Of a stretch of 5,089 nucleotides of DNA, positions 1-5,063 are shown piece by piece. The position numbers were made by a program, and so were the translations under genes. The notes below the pieces were generated by a model. The model had not been told where the DNA came from. It did no database searches and worked only from the letters and a program-made list of their open reading frames with translations. The stretch's first letter is position 1. The number at the start of each line of letters is the position of its first letter. The stretch is from Xanthobacteraceae bacterium (lineage in GTDB: Bacteria > Pseudomonadota > Alphaproteobacteria > Rhizobiales > Xanthobacteraceae): contig JASHXZ010000203.1 in NCBI GenBank assembly GCA_030043285.1, positions 1 to 5,089 of the forward strand, read 5' to 3'.

Positions 1-206
1 CCGCAACTGCGTGGCGCGCGCCGCGCCCGAAGCGTGTTGGGACGGTAACGTCGCAACGCGTGGCGCGGCTCTTGACTACGCGCCTGTCGGCGCTCCGCCT
101 CCCTCATTTTATTTGCCCGGGAGGCAATGTTTCGTGCCGTGCCGTGCCGAGACCTCGGATGCAAAAAACCGCATCGCGAGAACGGGGAAGCTTTGCCTTC
201 CGTTCA
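1..206. other. Left-edge stretch without a recognisable gene
   Basis: I see no convincing coding region here. The open frames that cross it have atypical, low-complexity Arg/Ala/Pro-rich translations without family motifs, lack a clear ribosome binding site, and run into the palindromic repeat that starts at 207. The only local pattern is three tandem copies of GTGCC at 134-148. The stretch may be the distal part of an intergenic region whose gene lies outside the window. Confidence 0.5.
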
Positions 207-309
207 CCTCATCCTGAGGCGCGAGCGAAGCGAGCCTCGAAGGATGTAGGCCCCGGCGCCTCGGCCTGCATCCTTCGAGGCGCGCCAAGGCGCGCGCCTC
301 AGGATGAGG
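207..309. repeat. Nested palindromic intergenic repeat, copy 1 (CCTCATCCTGAGG type)
   Basis: Two perfect arm pairs are nested. The outer pair is CCTCATCCTGAGG (207-219) with its exact reverse complement at 297-309. The inner pair is CCTCGAAGGATG (235-246) with CATCCTTCGAGG (269-280). GC-rich short palindromes fill the space between outer and inner arms on both sides (around 220-234 and 281-296), so the RNA or single strand could fold into a branched, cruciform-like structure. The segment 256-280 is identical over 25 bases to 3056-3080 in copy 2, in the same orientation. It lies about 40 bp beyond the stop codon of the VOC gene, so it may stabilise or end that transcript, although no T-tract follows. 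I read it as a short non-coding dispersed element of a type I recall from Bradyrhizobium relatives. Mobility is not shown. Confidence 0.85.
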
Positions 310-350
310 AAATGAGGCGGTGCGCGCCAAGAAAGGAAGACGTAATGCGT

Positions 351-788
351 TTACTTTTTCTTCCGCGCTTTCGGCTTGCGCTGCTTGTTCGGCGGGGCCC
401 AGATCATGGCTTCGAGCTTCATGCCGTCGGGGTCGGCGAAGTACACGGCGTAATAATTGCGGCCGTAATGTTCGCCGGGCGGATCGAGCACCGTCATGCC
501 GTTCTGTTCAAGGAAGGCGCCGAGCGCGTCGACGTCGTTGCGGCTCGCAACCTCGAACGCATAATGATGAAAGCCGATGTCGCCCTTGCGGTATTTGCGC
601 TTTTGGCCGGCCGCGTCGGCTGCGGCGATCCAGAACAGCGTCTTGGCGTTGCTCCAGCCCGTCATGTCGGCGTAATCGTACTTGCGCTTGAAGCCGAGAA
701 AGCCGAGCACCTTGTCGTAGAACGCCTTCGAGCGGGCGAAATCGCCGACGCTCAACACCAGATGATCGACACCGACGACACGCGGCAT
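351..788 (-). CDS. VOC (glyoxalase/bleomycin resistance/dioxygenase) superfamily protein
   Basis: The 145-residue protein has the length of a single-chain VOC protein with two beta-alpha-beta-beta-beta modules, which normally bind a divalent metal. The first module opens with VDHLVLSVGDFARSKAFYD (residues 7-25), carrying the usual first metal-ligand His (H9). GFHHYAFEV at 72-80 opens the second module and supplies the second His (H74 or H75). YFADPDGMKLE at 116-126 ends with the expected Glu ligand (E126). The C-terminus (about 134-145) is a lysine/arginine-rich tail that is probably disordered. I chose the ATG at 788 because VOC homology begins there and GGAG (796-799, minus strand) lies 7 bases upstream; the frame stays open further upstream but enters a repeat. 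The gene is divergent from the hydro-lyase cluster. Family members include lyases, isomerases, dioxygenases and resistance proteins, and I cannot choose among them. The family call is firm and the reaction is unknown. Confidence 0.9.
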   Translation of the reverse strand: MPRVVGVDHLVLSVGDFARSKAFYDKVLGFLGFKRKYDYADMTGWSNAKTLFWIAAADAAGQKRKYRKGDIGFHHYAFEVASRNDVDALGAFLEQNGMTVLDPPGEHYGRNYYAVYFADPDGMKLEAMIWAPPNKQRKPKARKKK

Positions 789-816
789 GGAATTGCTCCG
801 AAATGTTGATCCAAAT

Positions 817-921
817 GTAGCCCGGCTTGAGCGCAGCGAAAGCCGGGAGCCGAGTCCTGGATGTGCGCGAAACAATGCTGATATTCAGTCCCCGGATTGC
901 GCTCCGCGCAATCCGGGCTAC
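817..921. repeat. Palindromic intergenic repeat, second type (GTAGCCCGG arms)
   Basis: The outer arms GTAGCCCGG (817-825) and CCGGGCTAC (913-921) are exact reverse complements. Each end also forms its own hairpin. On the left, CCCGGCTT (821-828) pairs with AAGCCGGG (840-847). On the right, CCCGGATTGCG (891-901) pairs with CGCAATCCGGG (907-917) around a 5-base loop. A non-palindromic core (about 850-888) separates the two hairpins. The element shares no arms with the CCTCATCCTGAGG type and is a different family. It occupies most of the 160-bp gap between two divergent start codons, leaving 28 bp on the VOC side and 27 bp on the hydro-lyase side, so promoters must overlap it or lie in its core. 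Confidence 0.8.
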
Positions 922-948
922 GATAACCGAGCAACAGAGACTAACGCC

Positions 949-2361
949 GTGCCGAAAACCTTGTTCGACAAGATCTGGGACTTTCATCGGGTCGGCGAGC
1001 GCGCCGACGGCCGCGAGCTGCTCTATATCGACCGCCATGTGCTGCATGAATTGCATGCCCACCACGGCTTCGCCCATCTGGAAAAGCAGCGCCGCCCGGT
1101 GCACCGGCCGGATCTGACGTTTGCGGTCCAGGATCACACCGTCGCCACCAGGCCGGGCCGCGACGACGACAGCAATCCGTCCGGCACCGCGTTTCTCAAG
1201 GCGATGCGCGAAGGCACGCGGCGGAACGGCATAAGGCTGTTCGATCTCGGCGATCCCGAACAGGGCATTTCCCACGTCGTCGCGCCGGAGCTCGGCATCG
1301 TGCTGCCGGGCGCCACCCACGCGGTGCCCGACAGCCACGCCAGCACGGTCGGCGGGCTCGGCGCGCTGGCGTTCGGCTGCGGCACCAGCGAAATGACCCA
1401 CGTCCTGGCGACGCAGGTGATGGCGCTCAAGCGGCCGAAGCGGCTGCGCGCGCGGCTCGACGGCCGGCTCGGCGCGCATGTCAGCGCCAAGGACGTGGCG
1501 CTGCGGCTGATTGCCGAGCTCGGCGTCGCCGGCGCGCGCGGCTATGCGGTCGAATATGCCGGCAGCGCCATCGCCGCCATGCCGATCGAGCAGCGCATGA
1601 CCTTATGCAATCTCAATATCGAGATGGGCGGCCGCTCGGGCTTTGTGGCGCCGGACGATGCGACATTCGGCTGGCTCGCCGGCCGGCCCTACGCGCCGAA
1701 GGGCGCGACCTGGGACCAGGCCCTCGCTTATTGGCGCACGCTTGTCAGCGACGATGACGCTGAGTTCGACCGCGAGGTCACGCTCGATTGCAGCGCGCTC
1801 GAGCCGCAAATCAGCTGGGGCACCGATCCGAGCCAGGTCGTCGGCATTTCGGGCCGCGTGCCCGATCCGGCCGCGATCGACGGCAGCCGCCGCGCCGCGG
1901 CCGAAAGCGCGTACGCCTATATGGGCCTTTCGCCCGGAACGCCGCTCGCCGGCCTGCCGATCGATCGCGTGTTCATCGGCTCGTGCACCAACAGCCGGCT
2001 GCCGGACCTTGAAGTCGCCGCCGCCATCGTGCGCGGTCGCCGCGTGGCGGCCGGAGTCACCGCCATGGTGGTGCCGGGCTCGAGCAGCGTCAAACGCGAA
2101 GCCGAAGCGGCTGGGCTCGACCGCGTGTTCCGCGACGCCGGTTTCTTCTGGGGCGAATCCGGCTGCTCGATGTGCGCCGGCGGCAACGGCGACCGCGGCG
2201 CGCCGGGCGAACGCTGCGTCTCCACCACCAACCGCAATTTCGAAAATCGCCAGGGGGTGAAAGTGCGCACGCACTTGGCGTCGCCCGCGACCGCCGCGGC
2301 GAGCGCGCTCGCGGGCCGCATCGCCGACGTGCGGCAGGTGTTGTTGACCGGAGCCGCCTGA
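949..2361 (+). CDS. LeuC-like large subunit of an aconitase-superfamily hydro-lyase (3-isopropylmalate dehydratase family; probably not the leucine enzyme)
   Basis: The 470-residue product has the usual LeuC length. The family hydrates/dehydrates small carboxylic acids in the cytoplasm, using a [4Fe-4S] cluster whose free iron binds substrate. The three expected Cys ligands are present: C346 in VFIGSCTNSR and C406/C409 in GCSMCAGGN. Other family landmarks are LLYIDRHVLHE (24-34), GISHVVAPELG (106-116), DSH (128-130), ALAFGCGTSE (139-148), SGRVPDP (301-307) and RCVSTTNRNFENRQG (422-436). The GTG at 949 is chosen because family homology (PKTLFDKIW) starts right after it and the upstream frame reads through the repeat; the ribosome site is weak (AGAGA near 936-940). 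It departs from the consensus I remember for leucine-pathway LeuC: PDSHASTVGG replaces GDSHT-THGA, and WGESGCSMCAGGN replaces W-REPGCSMCLAMN. It is translationally coupled to the small subunit. Another dicarboxylate hydratase, of the dimethylmaleate or citraconate kind, is plausible. Confidence 0.93.
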   Translation: MPKTLFDKIWDFHRVGERADGRELLYIDRHVLHELHAHHGFAHLEKQRRPVHRPDLTFAVQDHTVATRPGRDDDSNPSGTAFLKAMREGTRRNGIRLFDLGDPEQGISHVVAPELGIVLPGATHAVPDSHASTVGGLGALAFGCGTSEMTHVLATQVMALKRPKRLRARLDGRLGAHVSAKDVALRLIAELGVAGARGYAVEYAGSAIAAMPIEQRMTLCNLNIEMGGRSGFVAPDDATFGWLAGRPYAPKGATWDQALAYWRTLVSDDDAEFDREVTLDCSALEPQISWGTDPSQVVGISGRVPDPAAIDGSRRAAAESAYAYMGLSPGTPLAGLPIDRVFIGSCTNSRLPDLEVAAAIVRGRRVAAGVTAMVVPGSSSVKREAEAAGLDRVFRDAGFFWGESGCSMCAGGNGDRGAPGERCVSTTNRNFENRQGVKVRTHLASPATAAASALAGRIADVRQVLLTGAA

Positions 2362-2987
2362 TGCAAGTGTTCAGCCGCCACACCGCGATCGCCGCGCCGC
2401 TCATTGCCGACGATATGAACACCGACCAGATTGCTCCGGTGCTGCACGGGCGCGGGCTGAAGGAGGATTATCGCGCCATGCTGTTTCATCGCGCACGGCG
2501 GCGCGAAGACGGCAGCGACAATCCCGATTTCGTGCTCAACAAGCCGCAATTCCGCAACGCCGGCATCCTGGTGACGGGCAACAATTTCGGCGCCGGCTCG
2601 TCGCGCGAGTCCGCGGTGTGGAGCATGCTGGCCAACGACATCCGCGTCATCGTGGCGCGCAGCTTTGCCGACATCTACCGGGAAAATTGTCTGCAGAACG
2701 GGCTGTTGCCGATCGTGCTGGCGCCGGCCGAGATGGACGGCTTCACGGCGCGCGTCATCGCCGCCGACGGCGCGGCGCCGTTCACCGTCGATCTGGAAAC
2801 CCAGCGCATCAGCGGACCGGGCGGCAACGACATCGCCTTCGATATTGCGGCGGCCGATCGCATGCGGCTCCTCGAAGGCCTCGACGATATCGGGCTCACG
2901 CTCAAGCACATGGATGAGATCGTGAGCTGGGAACAGCGCGCCGCCGCCGCGCAGCCCTGGCTGCAGACCGCGCGCGATGGGCGGTGA
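2361..2987 (+). CDS. LeuD-like small subunit of the aconitase-superfamily hydro-lyase
   Basis: This 208-residue protein is the mobile swivel domain that closes on the iron-sulfur large subunit and supplies substrate-binding residues. Landmarks are MNTDQIAP (19-26, usually DTDQIIP), GNNFGAGSSRESAVW (73-87, usually GDNFGCGSSREHAPW), and the segment ARSFADIYRENCLQNGLLPI (99-118), which is close to consensus. The catalytic SSRE (80-83) is intact, but the following His and Pro are Ser84 and Val86. The loop after NTDQI, which helps select substrate in this family, reads VLHGRGLKEDYRAMLF (27-42) and differs from the leucine-pathway pattern I remember. The ATG overlaps the large-subunit stop by one base (TGATG), and GGAG at 2350-2353 sits 7 bases upstream, so the subunits are made together. 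The family assignment is strong. The motif changes support a substrate other than isopropylmalate, but this is inference. Confidence 0.92.
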   Translation: MQVFSRHTAIAAPLIADDMNTDQIAPVLHGRGLKEDYRAMLFHRARRREDGSDNPDFVLNKPQFRNAGILVTGNNFGAGSSRESAVWSMLANDIRVIVARSFADIYRENCLQNGLLPIVLAPAEMDGFTARVIAADGAAPFTVDLETQRISGPGGNDIAFDIAAADRMRLLEGLDDIGLTLKHMDEIVSWEQRAAAAQPWLQTARDGR

Positions 2988-3001
2988 TAATCACTTGTTA
3001 T

Positions 3002-3108
3002 CCTCACCCTGAGGTGCTCGGCGCGAAGCGCCGAGCCTCGAAGGGCGAGGCCACAGCGCCTCGGCCTGCATCCTTCGAGGGCCGCTTCGCGGCCGCCTCA
3101 GGATGAGG
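3002..3108. repeat. Nested palindromic intergenic repeat, copy 2, inside the hydro-lyase/lyase cluster
   Basis: The architecture matches copy 1 at 207-309. The outer arms are CCTCACCCTGAGG (3002-3014) and CCTCAGGATGAGG (3096-3108), with one mismatch. The inner arms are CCTCGAAGG (3036-3044) and CCTTCGAGG (3072-3080). Two local hairpins are very regular: CTCGGCGC (3017-3024) with GCGCCGAG (3028-3035) around GAA, and GGCCGC (3080-3085) with GCGGCC (3089-3094) around TTC. Positions 3056-3080 are identical to 256-280. The element fills most of the gap between the small-subunit stop and the lyase-like gene. As RNA it would fold strongly between two cistrons and could block degradation, direct processing or lower read-through. 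None of these effects is shown by sequence alone. Confidence 0.85.
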
Positions 3109-3150
3109 TGAACAAGATGTGCCGTTGATGACAAACAAGGAGAACGCGTC

Positions 3151-4050
3151 ATGAGCGTCCGCAAAAAATTCCGCGCCATCATGGCCGGCAAAAAACTGGT
3201 GCTGATGCCCGGCGCCTATGACGGCCTGTCGGCACGCATCATGGAAGCCGAGGGTTTTGAAGCGATCTGCGCCGGCGGCTACGCGGCGATCGGCTCGATG
3301 CTGGCGCAGCCCGACATGGGCCAATCCAACATGCGCGACTACGCCGACCATTACGCACGCATCGCGGCCGCGGTCGAGATTCCGGTCTACGTCGACGCCG
3401 ATACCGGGTTTGGCGGCGTCAACAATGTGCGGCAGATGGTGCGCGCCTTCGAGGCCGCGGGCCTCGCCGGCGTGTTCATCAGCGATCAGGTGTTTCCCAA
3501 CCGCTGCGGCTACCTGCCCGGCAAGCAGGTGATTCCGGCCGAGCAGATGCTGGCCAAGATCAAGGCGGCGCTCGACGCGCGGCGCGATCCCGACTTTTTC
3601 ATCGCCGGCCGCACCGACGCTGCCGGCGTCGAGGGCGTCAAGGCGGCGATCGCGCGCTGTCAGCTGTTCATGGAAGCCGGCGCCGATATGGCGAAACCGA
3701 TGGGCGTCGACACGATCGACGAGATCAAGCGCGCGATGCGTGAAATCGCCGGCCCCCACATGGCGACGCTGTCGCAAGCGGCGGGGTTGAAGCGGCGCAG
3801 TCTGGAAGAGCTCGAAGCTGCCGGCGTGGTGGCCGCGACGTTTCCGTCGATCGCGCTGTTCGCCGCCGCGCACGCGGTACGCAACGTGCTGCGCATTCTC
3901 AAGCGTGAGAATTCGCTGACCGCGACGTTCGACCATCTGTTGCCGCTCGATGATTATTACGAGCTGGTCGGTCTCAAAGCGATGCTCACGCGCGAGGAGA
4001 GCTACGACAAGGCCGCTGCCGCGTTGGTGCAGAAGCGCGCAGCCGAATAG
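3151..4050 (+). CDS. Isocitrate lyase/PEP mutase-family protein, divergent (2,3-dimethylmalate or methylisocitrate lyase-like)
   Basis: The 299-residue product has the length and motif order of the isocitrate lyase/PEP mutase TIM-barrel family, whose members split C-C bonds of 2-hydroxy diacids or act on phosphonates and oxaloacetate, using Mg2+. Conserved parts are PGAYDGLSARIMEAEGFEA (20-38), YVDADTGFGG (80-89, with metal-site D82 and D84), GRTDA (153-157), the catalytic-loop Cys (C119) and EAGADM (175-180). The rest of the active site is unusual. The expected IEDQ is ISDQ (110-113), KRCGH is NRCGY (117-121), the FPE-type segment is KPMG (182-185), and the NMTE-type motif is TLSQ (206-209). 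Start choice is supported by AAGGAG (3137-3142), 8 bases upstream of the ATG. It follows the LeuCD-like genes on the same strand after a 163-bp gap holding a repeat. A lyase acting on the hydratase product is the simplest idea. An oxaloacetate decarboxylase-like or novel activity is possible. Confidence 0.9.
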   Translation: MSVRKKFRAIMAGKKLVLMPGAYDGLSARIMEAEGFEAICAGGYAAIGSMLAQPDMGQSNMRDYADHYARIAAAVEIPVYVDADTGFGGVNNVRQMVRAFEAAGLAGVFISDQVFPNRCGYLPGKQVIPAEQMLAKIKAALDARRDPDFFIAGRTDAAGVEGVKAAIARCQLFMEAGADMAKPMGVDTIDEIKRAMREIAGPHMATLSQAAGLKRRSLEELEAAGVVAATFPSIALFAAAHAVRNVLRILKRENSLTATFDHLLPLDDYYELVGLKAMLTREESYDKAAAALVQKRAAE

Positions 4051-4083
4051 CTGCGCGATTCACAAAGCATCCAACAAAGCGGC

Positions 4084-4121
4084 CCTAAAAAGGAAAAGGG
4101 GCCGGCGTGAAAGCCGGCCCT
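4084..4121 (-). terminator. Rho-independent terminator of the small lipoprotein gene
   Basis: An 8-bp perfect GC-rich stem, GGGCCGGC (4099-4106) with GCCGGCCC (4113-4120), closes a 6-base loop. On the plus strand the left arm is preceded by an A-rich run (4087-4097), so on the minus strand the hairpin is followed by CTTTTCCTTTTT, the classic U-tract. It begins about 24 bases after the minus-strand stop at 4145. On the plus strand the hairpin is followed by TCCCCCATTC, not a T-run, so termination of the lyase-like gene (stop at 4050) would be less efficient. Confidence 0.85.
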
Positions 4122-4144
4122 CCCCCATTCAGCTGCTGATGCCA

Positions 4145-4240
4145 TTACCCCTTCGTCACGACCGGCGGCGGCGGGGTGGCACAGCCCGCAGTCGTCGCAA
4201 GTGTCAACACTGCGATGATTGCCAAAGCAAGTTTCTTCAT
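4145..4240 (-). CDS. Very small lipoprotein (31 residues)
   Basis: The 31-codon frame encodes a complete lipoprotein signal peptide and almost nothing else. MKK is followed by a hydrophobic stretch (LALAIIAVLTLATTA, residues 4-18) and the lipobox TAGC with Cys at 20. The mature part would be 12 residues, rich in proline (PPPP at 23-26), ending VVTKG. The minus-strand ATG at 4240 has GGGGGA seven bases upstream. A strong rho-independent terminator lies just beyond the stop, and an extended -10-like element lies upstream, so this is a self-contained transcription unit. I believe comparable short lipoproteins with proline-rich mature ends occur in Bradyrhizobium relatives, but cannot search for them. 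The role is unknown; an entericidin-like envelope peptide is one analogy by size only. Confidence 0.8.
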   Translation of the reverse strand: MKKLALAIIAVLTLATTAGCATPPPPVVTKG

Positions 4241-4567
4241 TGCAGAATCCCCCGTCCGTGACGGCGCGACCATAGCAGCACGAACCCAATCCTCTAGTGC
4301 TCAAAAGACACACTGCGCACGGATTCGATTGGCGCAACGTGACAGGCGCAAAGTTCCGTCGGCGGGTATTCGAATCAACGCCTTGATGCGAAATCCGCGG
4401 AACGATTCGCGCACCGCCATGAGGGCGTGAAAGCCGAGCGGCAGCACGAAGGGGTTGACGACGTTCGCTGGCGCTGTGCAGTTAGGCGATGCGCGATGGG
4501 GAGATCGCGTCCAGGCGGCGGGGCGAGCGGCTGGCAGCCAAAAGCTTCAGGATGGGATGGAGCGAAC
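4241..4567. other. Divergent intergenic region between the two lipoprotein genes
   Basis: No protein gene is supported in these 327 bases. The frame of the downstream lipoprotein is open back to 4427, but that extension gives an Arg-rich non-homologous sequence before the signal peptide. The region should hold promoters for both flanking genes. On the plus strand TTGACG at 4455-4460 is a fair -35 box, with only a weak -10 candidate (CAGTTA, 4479-4484, 18-base spacer). I see no RNA gene or strong repeat. Confidence 0.5.
4269..4277 (-). promoter_or_regulatory. Possible extended -10 promoter element for the small lipoprotein gene
   Basis: Read on the minus strand, these bases are TGCTATGGT: a TGn extension plus a TATAAT-like hexamer, ending 28 bases before the ATG at 4240. 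I find no good -35 hexamer at normal spacing; TTGAGC lies too far upstream. An extended -10 can partly make up for this. A small inverted repeat, CCGTC-CGT-GACGG (4252-4264), falls in the predicted 5' leader next to the ribosome site. Confidence 0.35.
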
Positions 4568-5029
4568 GTGCAAACGCACCGCGTGACGCTAGCGACAGCT
4601 TTGGTCCTCGGCCTTGCTCTATCGGGCTGTGCAGGAGGGCTATCCGCCGCCGGCGGTCCGGCCGCAGCGCCGGCTGGCGTCGCCGCGGCAGCACCCGGCA
4701 GCGGGCCGGAGCGCGACCTCTCCGCCGATGAAAAGAAGATCATCATGGCCGCCGTCGCTCCGTCGCTGCGCGACGCCGCCGCGGCGAAATACCACTGGCC
4801 GAAATTTTCGCCGTCGACGAGCGATCCGTCGCCCAATTACTGCGCCACCGTCGACGCCAAAAGCCCCTACGCCGCCTATAGCGGCCGGCAGGCTTACATC
4901 GTCGAGGTTGGGTTGACGGGAGGCTACGTGACCTCGGCCACTATGGGACTGATCGCCGGCGGCAAGGATGCGGCGCTGGTCAGCAAGACCTGCGCGAAAT
5001 ACGGGCTCGATCCTAACAAAGCGACGTGA
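4568..5029 (+). CDS. Lipoprotein of unknown function (153 residues)
   Basis: The product is probably exported and lipid-anchored. A short basic N-terminus (QTHR) precedes a hydrophobic core (about 6-18) and the lipobox LSGC with Cys at 21. Residues 22-48 are an Ala/Gly/Pro-rich linker. A folded domain seems to begin at DLSADEKKIIMAAVAPSLRD (50-69) and continues through YHWPKF (75-80), YCATVDAKSPYAAYSG (91-106) and a hydrophobic beta-like stretch (109-115). Two further Cys, C92 and C142, could form a disulfide outside the cytoplasm. I chose the GTG at 4568 because it opens a proper signal peptide and has GGAG (4559-4562) 5 bases upstream; a GTG five codons later would cut the basic N-terminus. 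The pattern resembles small uncharacterised lipoproteins I recall from Hyphomicrobiales with a Y-C-x-x-V-(N/D)-A-K motif. I assign no function. Confidence 0.78.
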   Translation: MQTHRVTLATALVLGLALSGCAGGLSAAGGPAAAPAGVAAAAPGSGPERDLSADEKKIIMAAVAPSLRDAAAAKYHWPKFSPSTSDPSPNYCATVDAKSPYAAYSGRQAYIVEVGLTGGYVTSATMGLIAGGKDAALVSKTCAKYGLDPNKAT

Positions 5030-5063
5030 CGCAGCGAGCAGGCTGATCGGCTTGGCCCAATTG

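Noticed and set aside
134..148. Three tandem GTGCC units
   Set aside because: Too short and GC-simple to support a functional repeat, and no coding frame gives it meaning.
207..309. CRISPR-like reading of the repeats
   Set aside because: The repeats are palindromic, two copies lie nearly 3 kb apart, and there is no regular spacer-repeat array.
787..948. N-terminal extension of the large subunit back to the ATG at 787
   Set aside because: The extension is translated from the palindromic repeat, overlaps the VOC start codon and has no homology to LeuC. The GTG at 949 matches the normal N-terminus.
508..1479. Long minus-strand open frame spanning the VOC gene, the repeat and part of the large subunit
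   Set aside because: Its translation is Arg/Ala-rich with no family motifs, and it is antisense to the hydro-lyase gene and out of frame with the VOC gene. Long spurious frames are expected at this GC content.
1917..2909. Long minus-strand open frame antisense to the large and small subunits
   Set aside because: It is a shadow of two well-supported coding regions. Its translation is His/Arg/Ala-rich and has no recognisable domain.
3004..3936. Long minus-strand open frame antisense to the lyase-like gene, starting inside the repeat
   Set aside because: It mirrors the plus-strand codons and ends in the palindromic repeat. The lyase-like gene on the other strand carries clear family motifs and a strong ribosome site.
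4104..4436. 13-base direct repeat GGCGTGAAAGCCG at 4104-4116 and 4424-4436
   Set aside because: The first copy is part of the terminator hairpin and the second has no pairing partner arms. One 13-base match in 5 kb of GC-rich DNA may be chance.
4427..4567. Upstream extension of the 153-residue lipoprotein to the GTG at 4427
   Set aside because: It would bury the signal peptide about 47 residues inside the protein. The GTG at 4568 has GGAG at a suitable distance and a proper lipoprotein signal.
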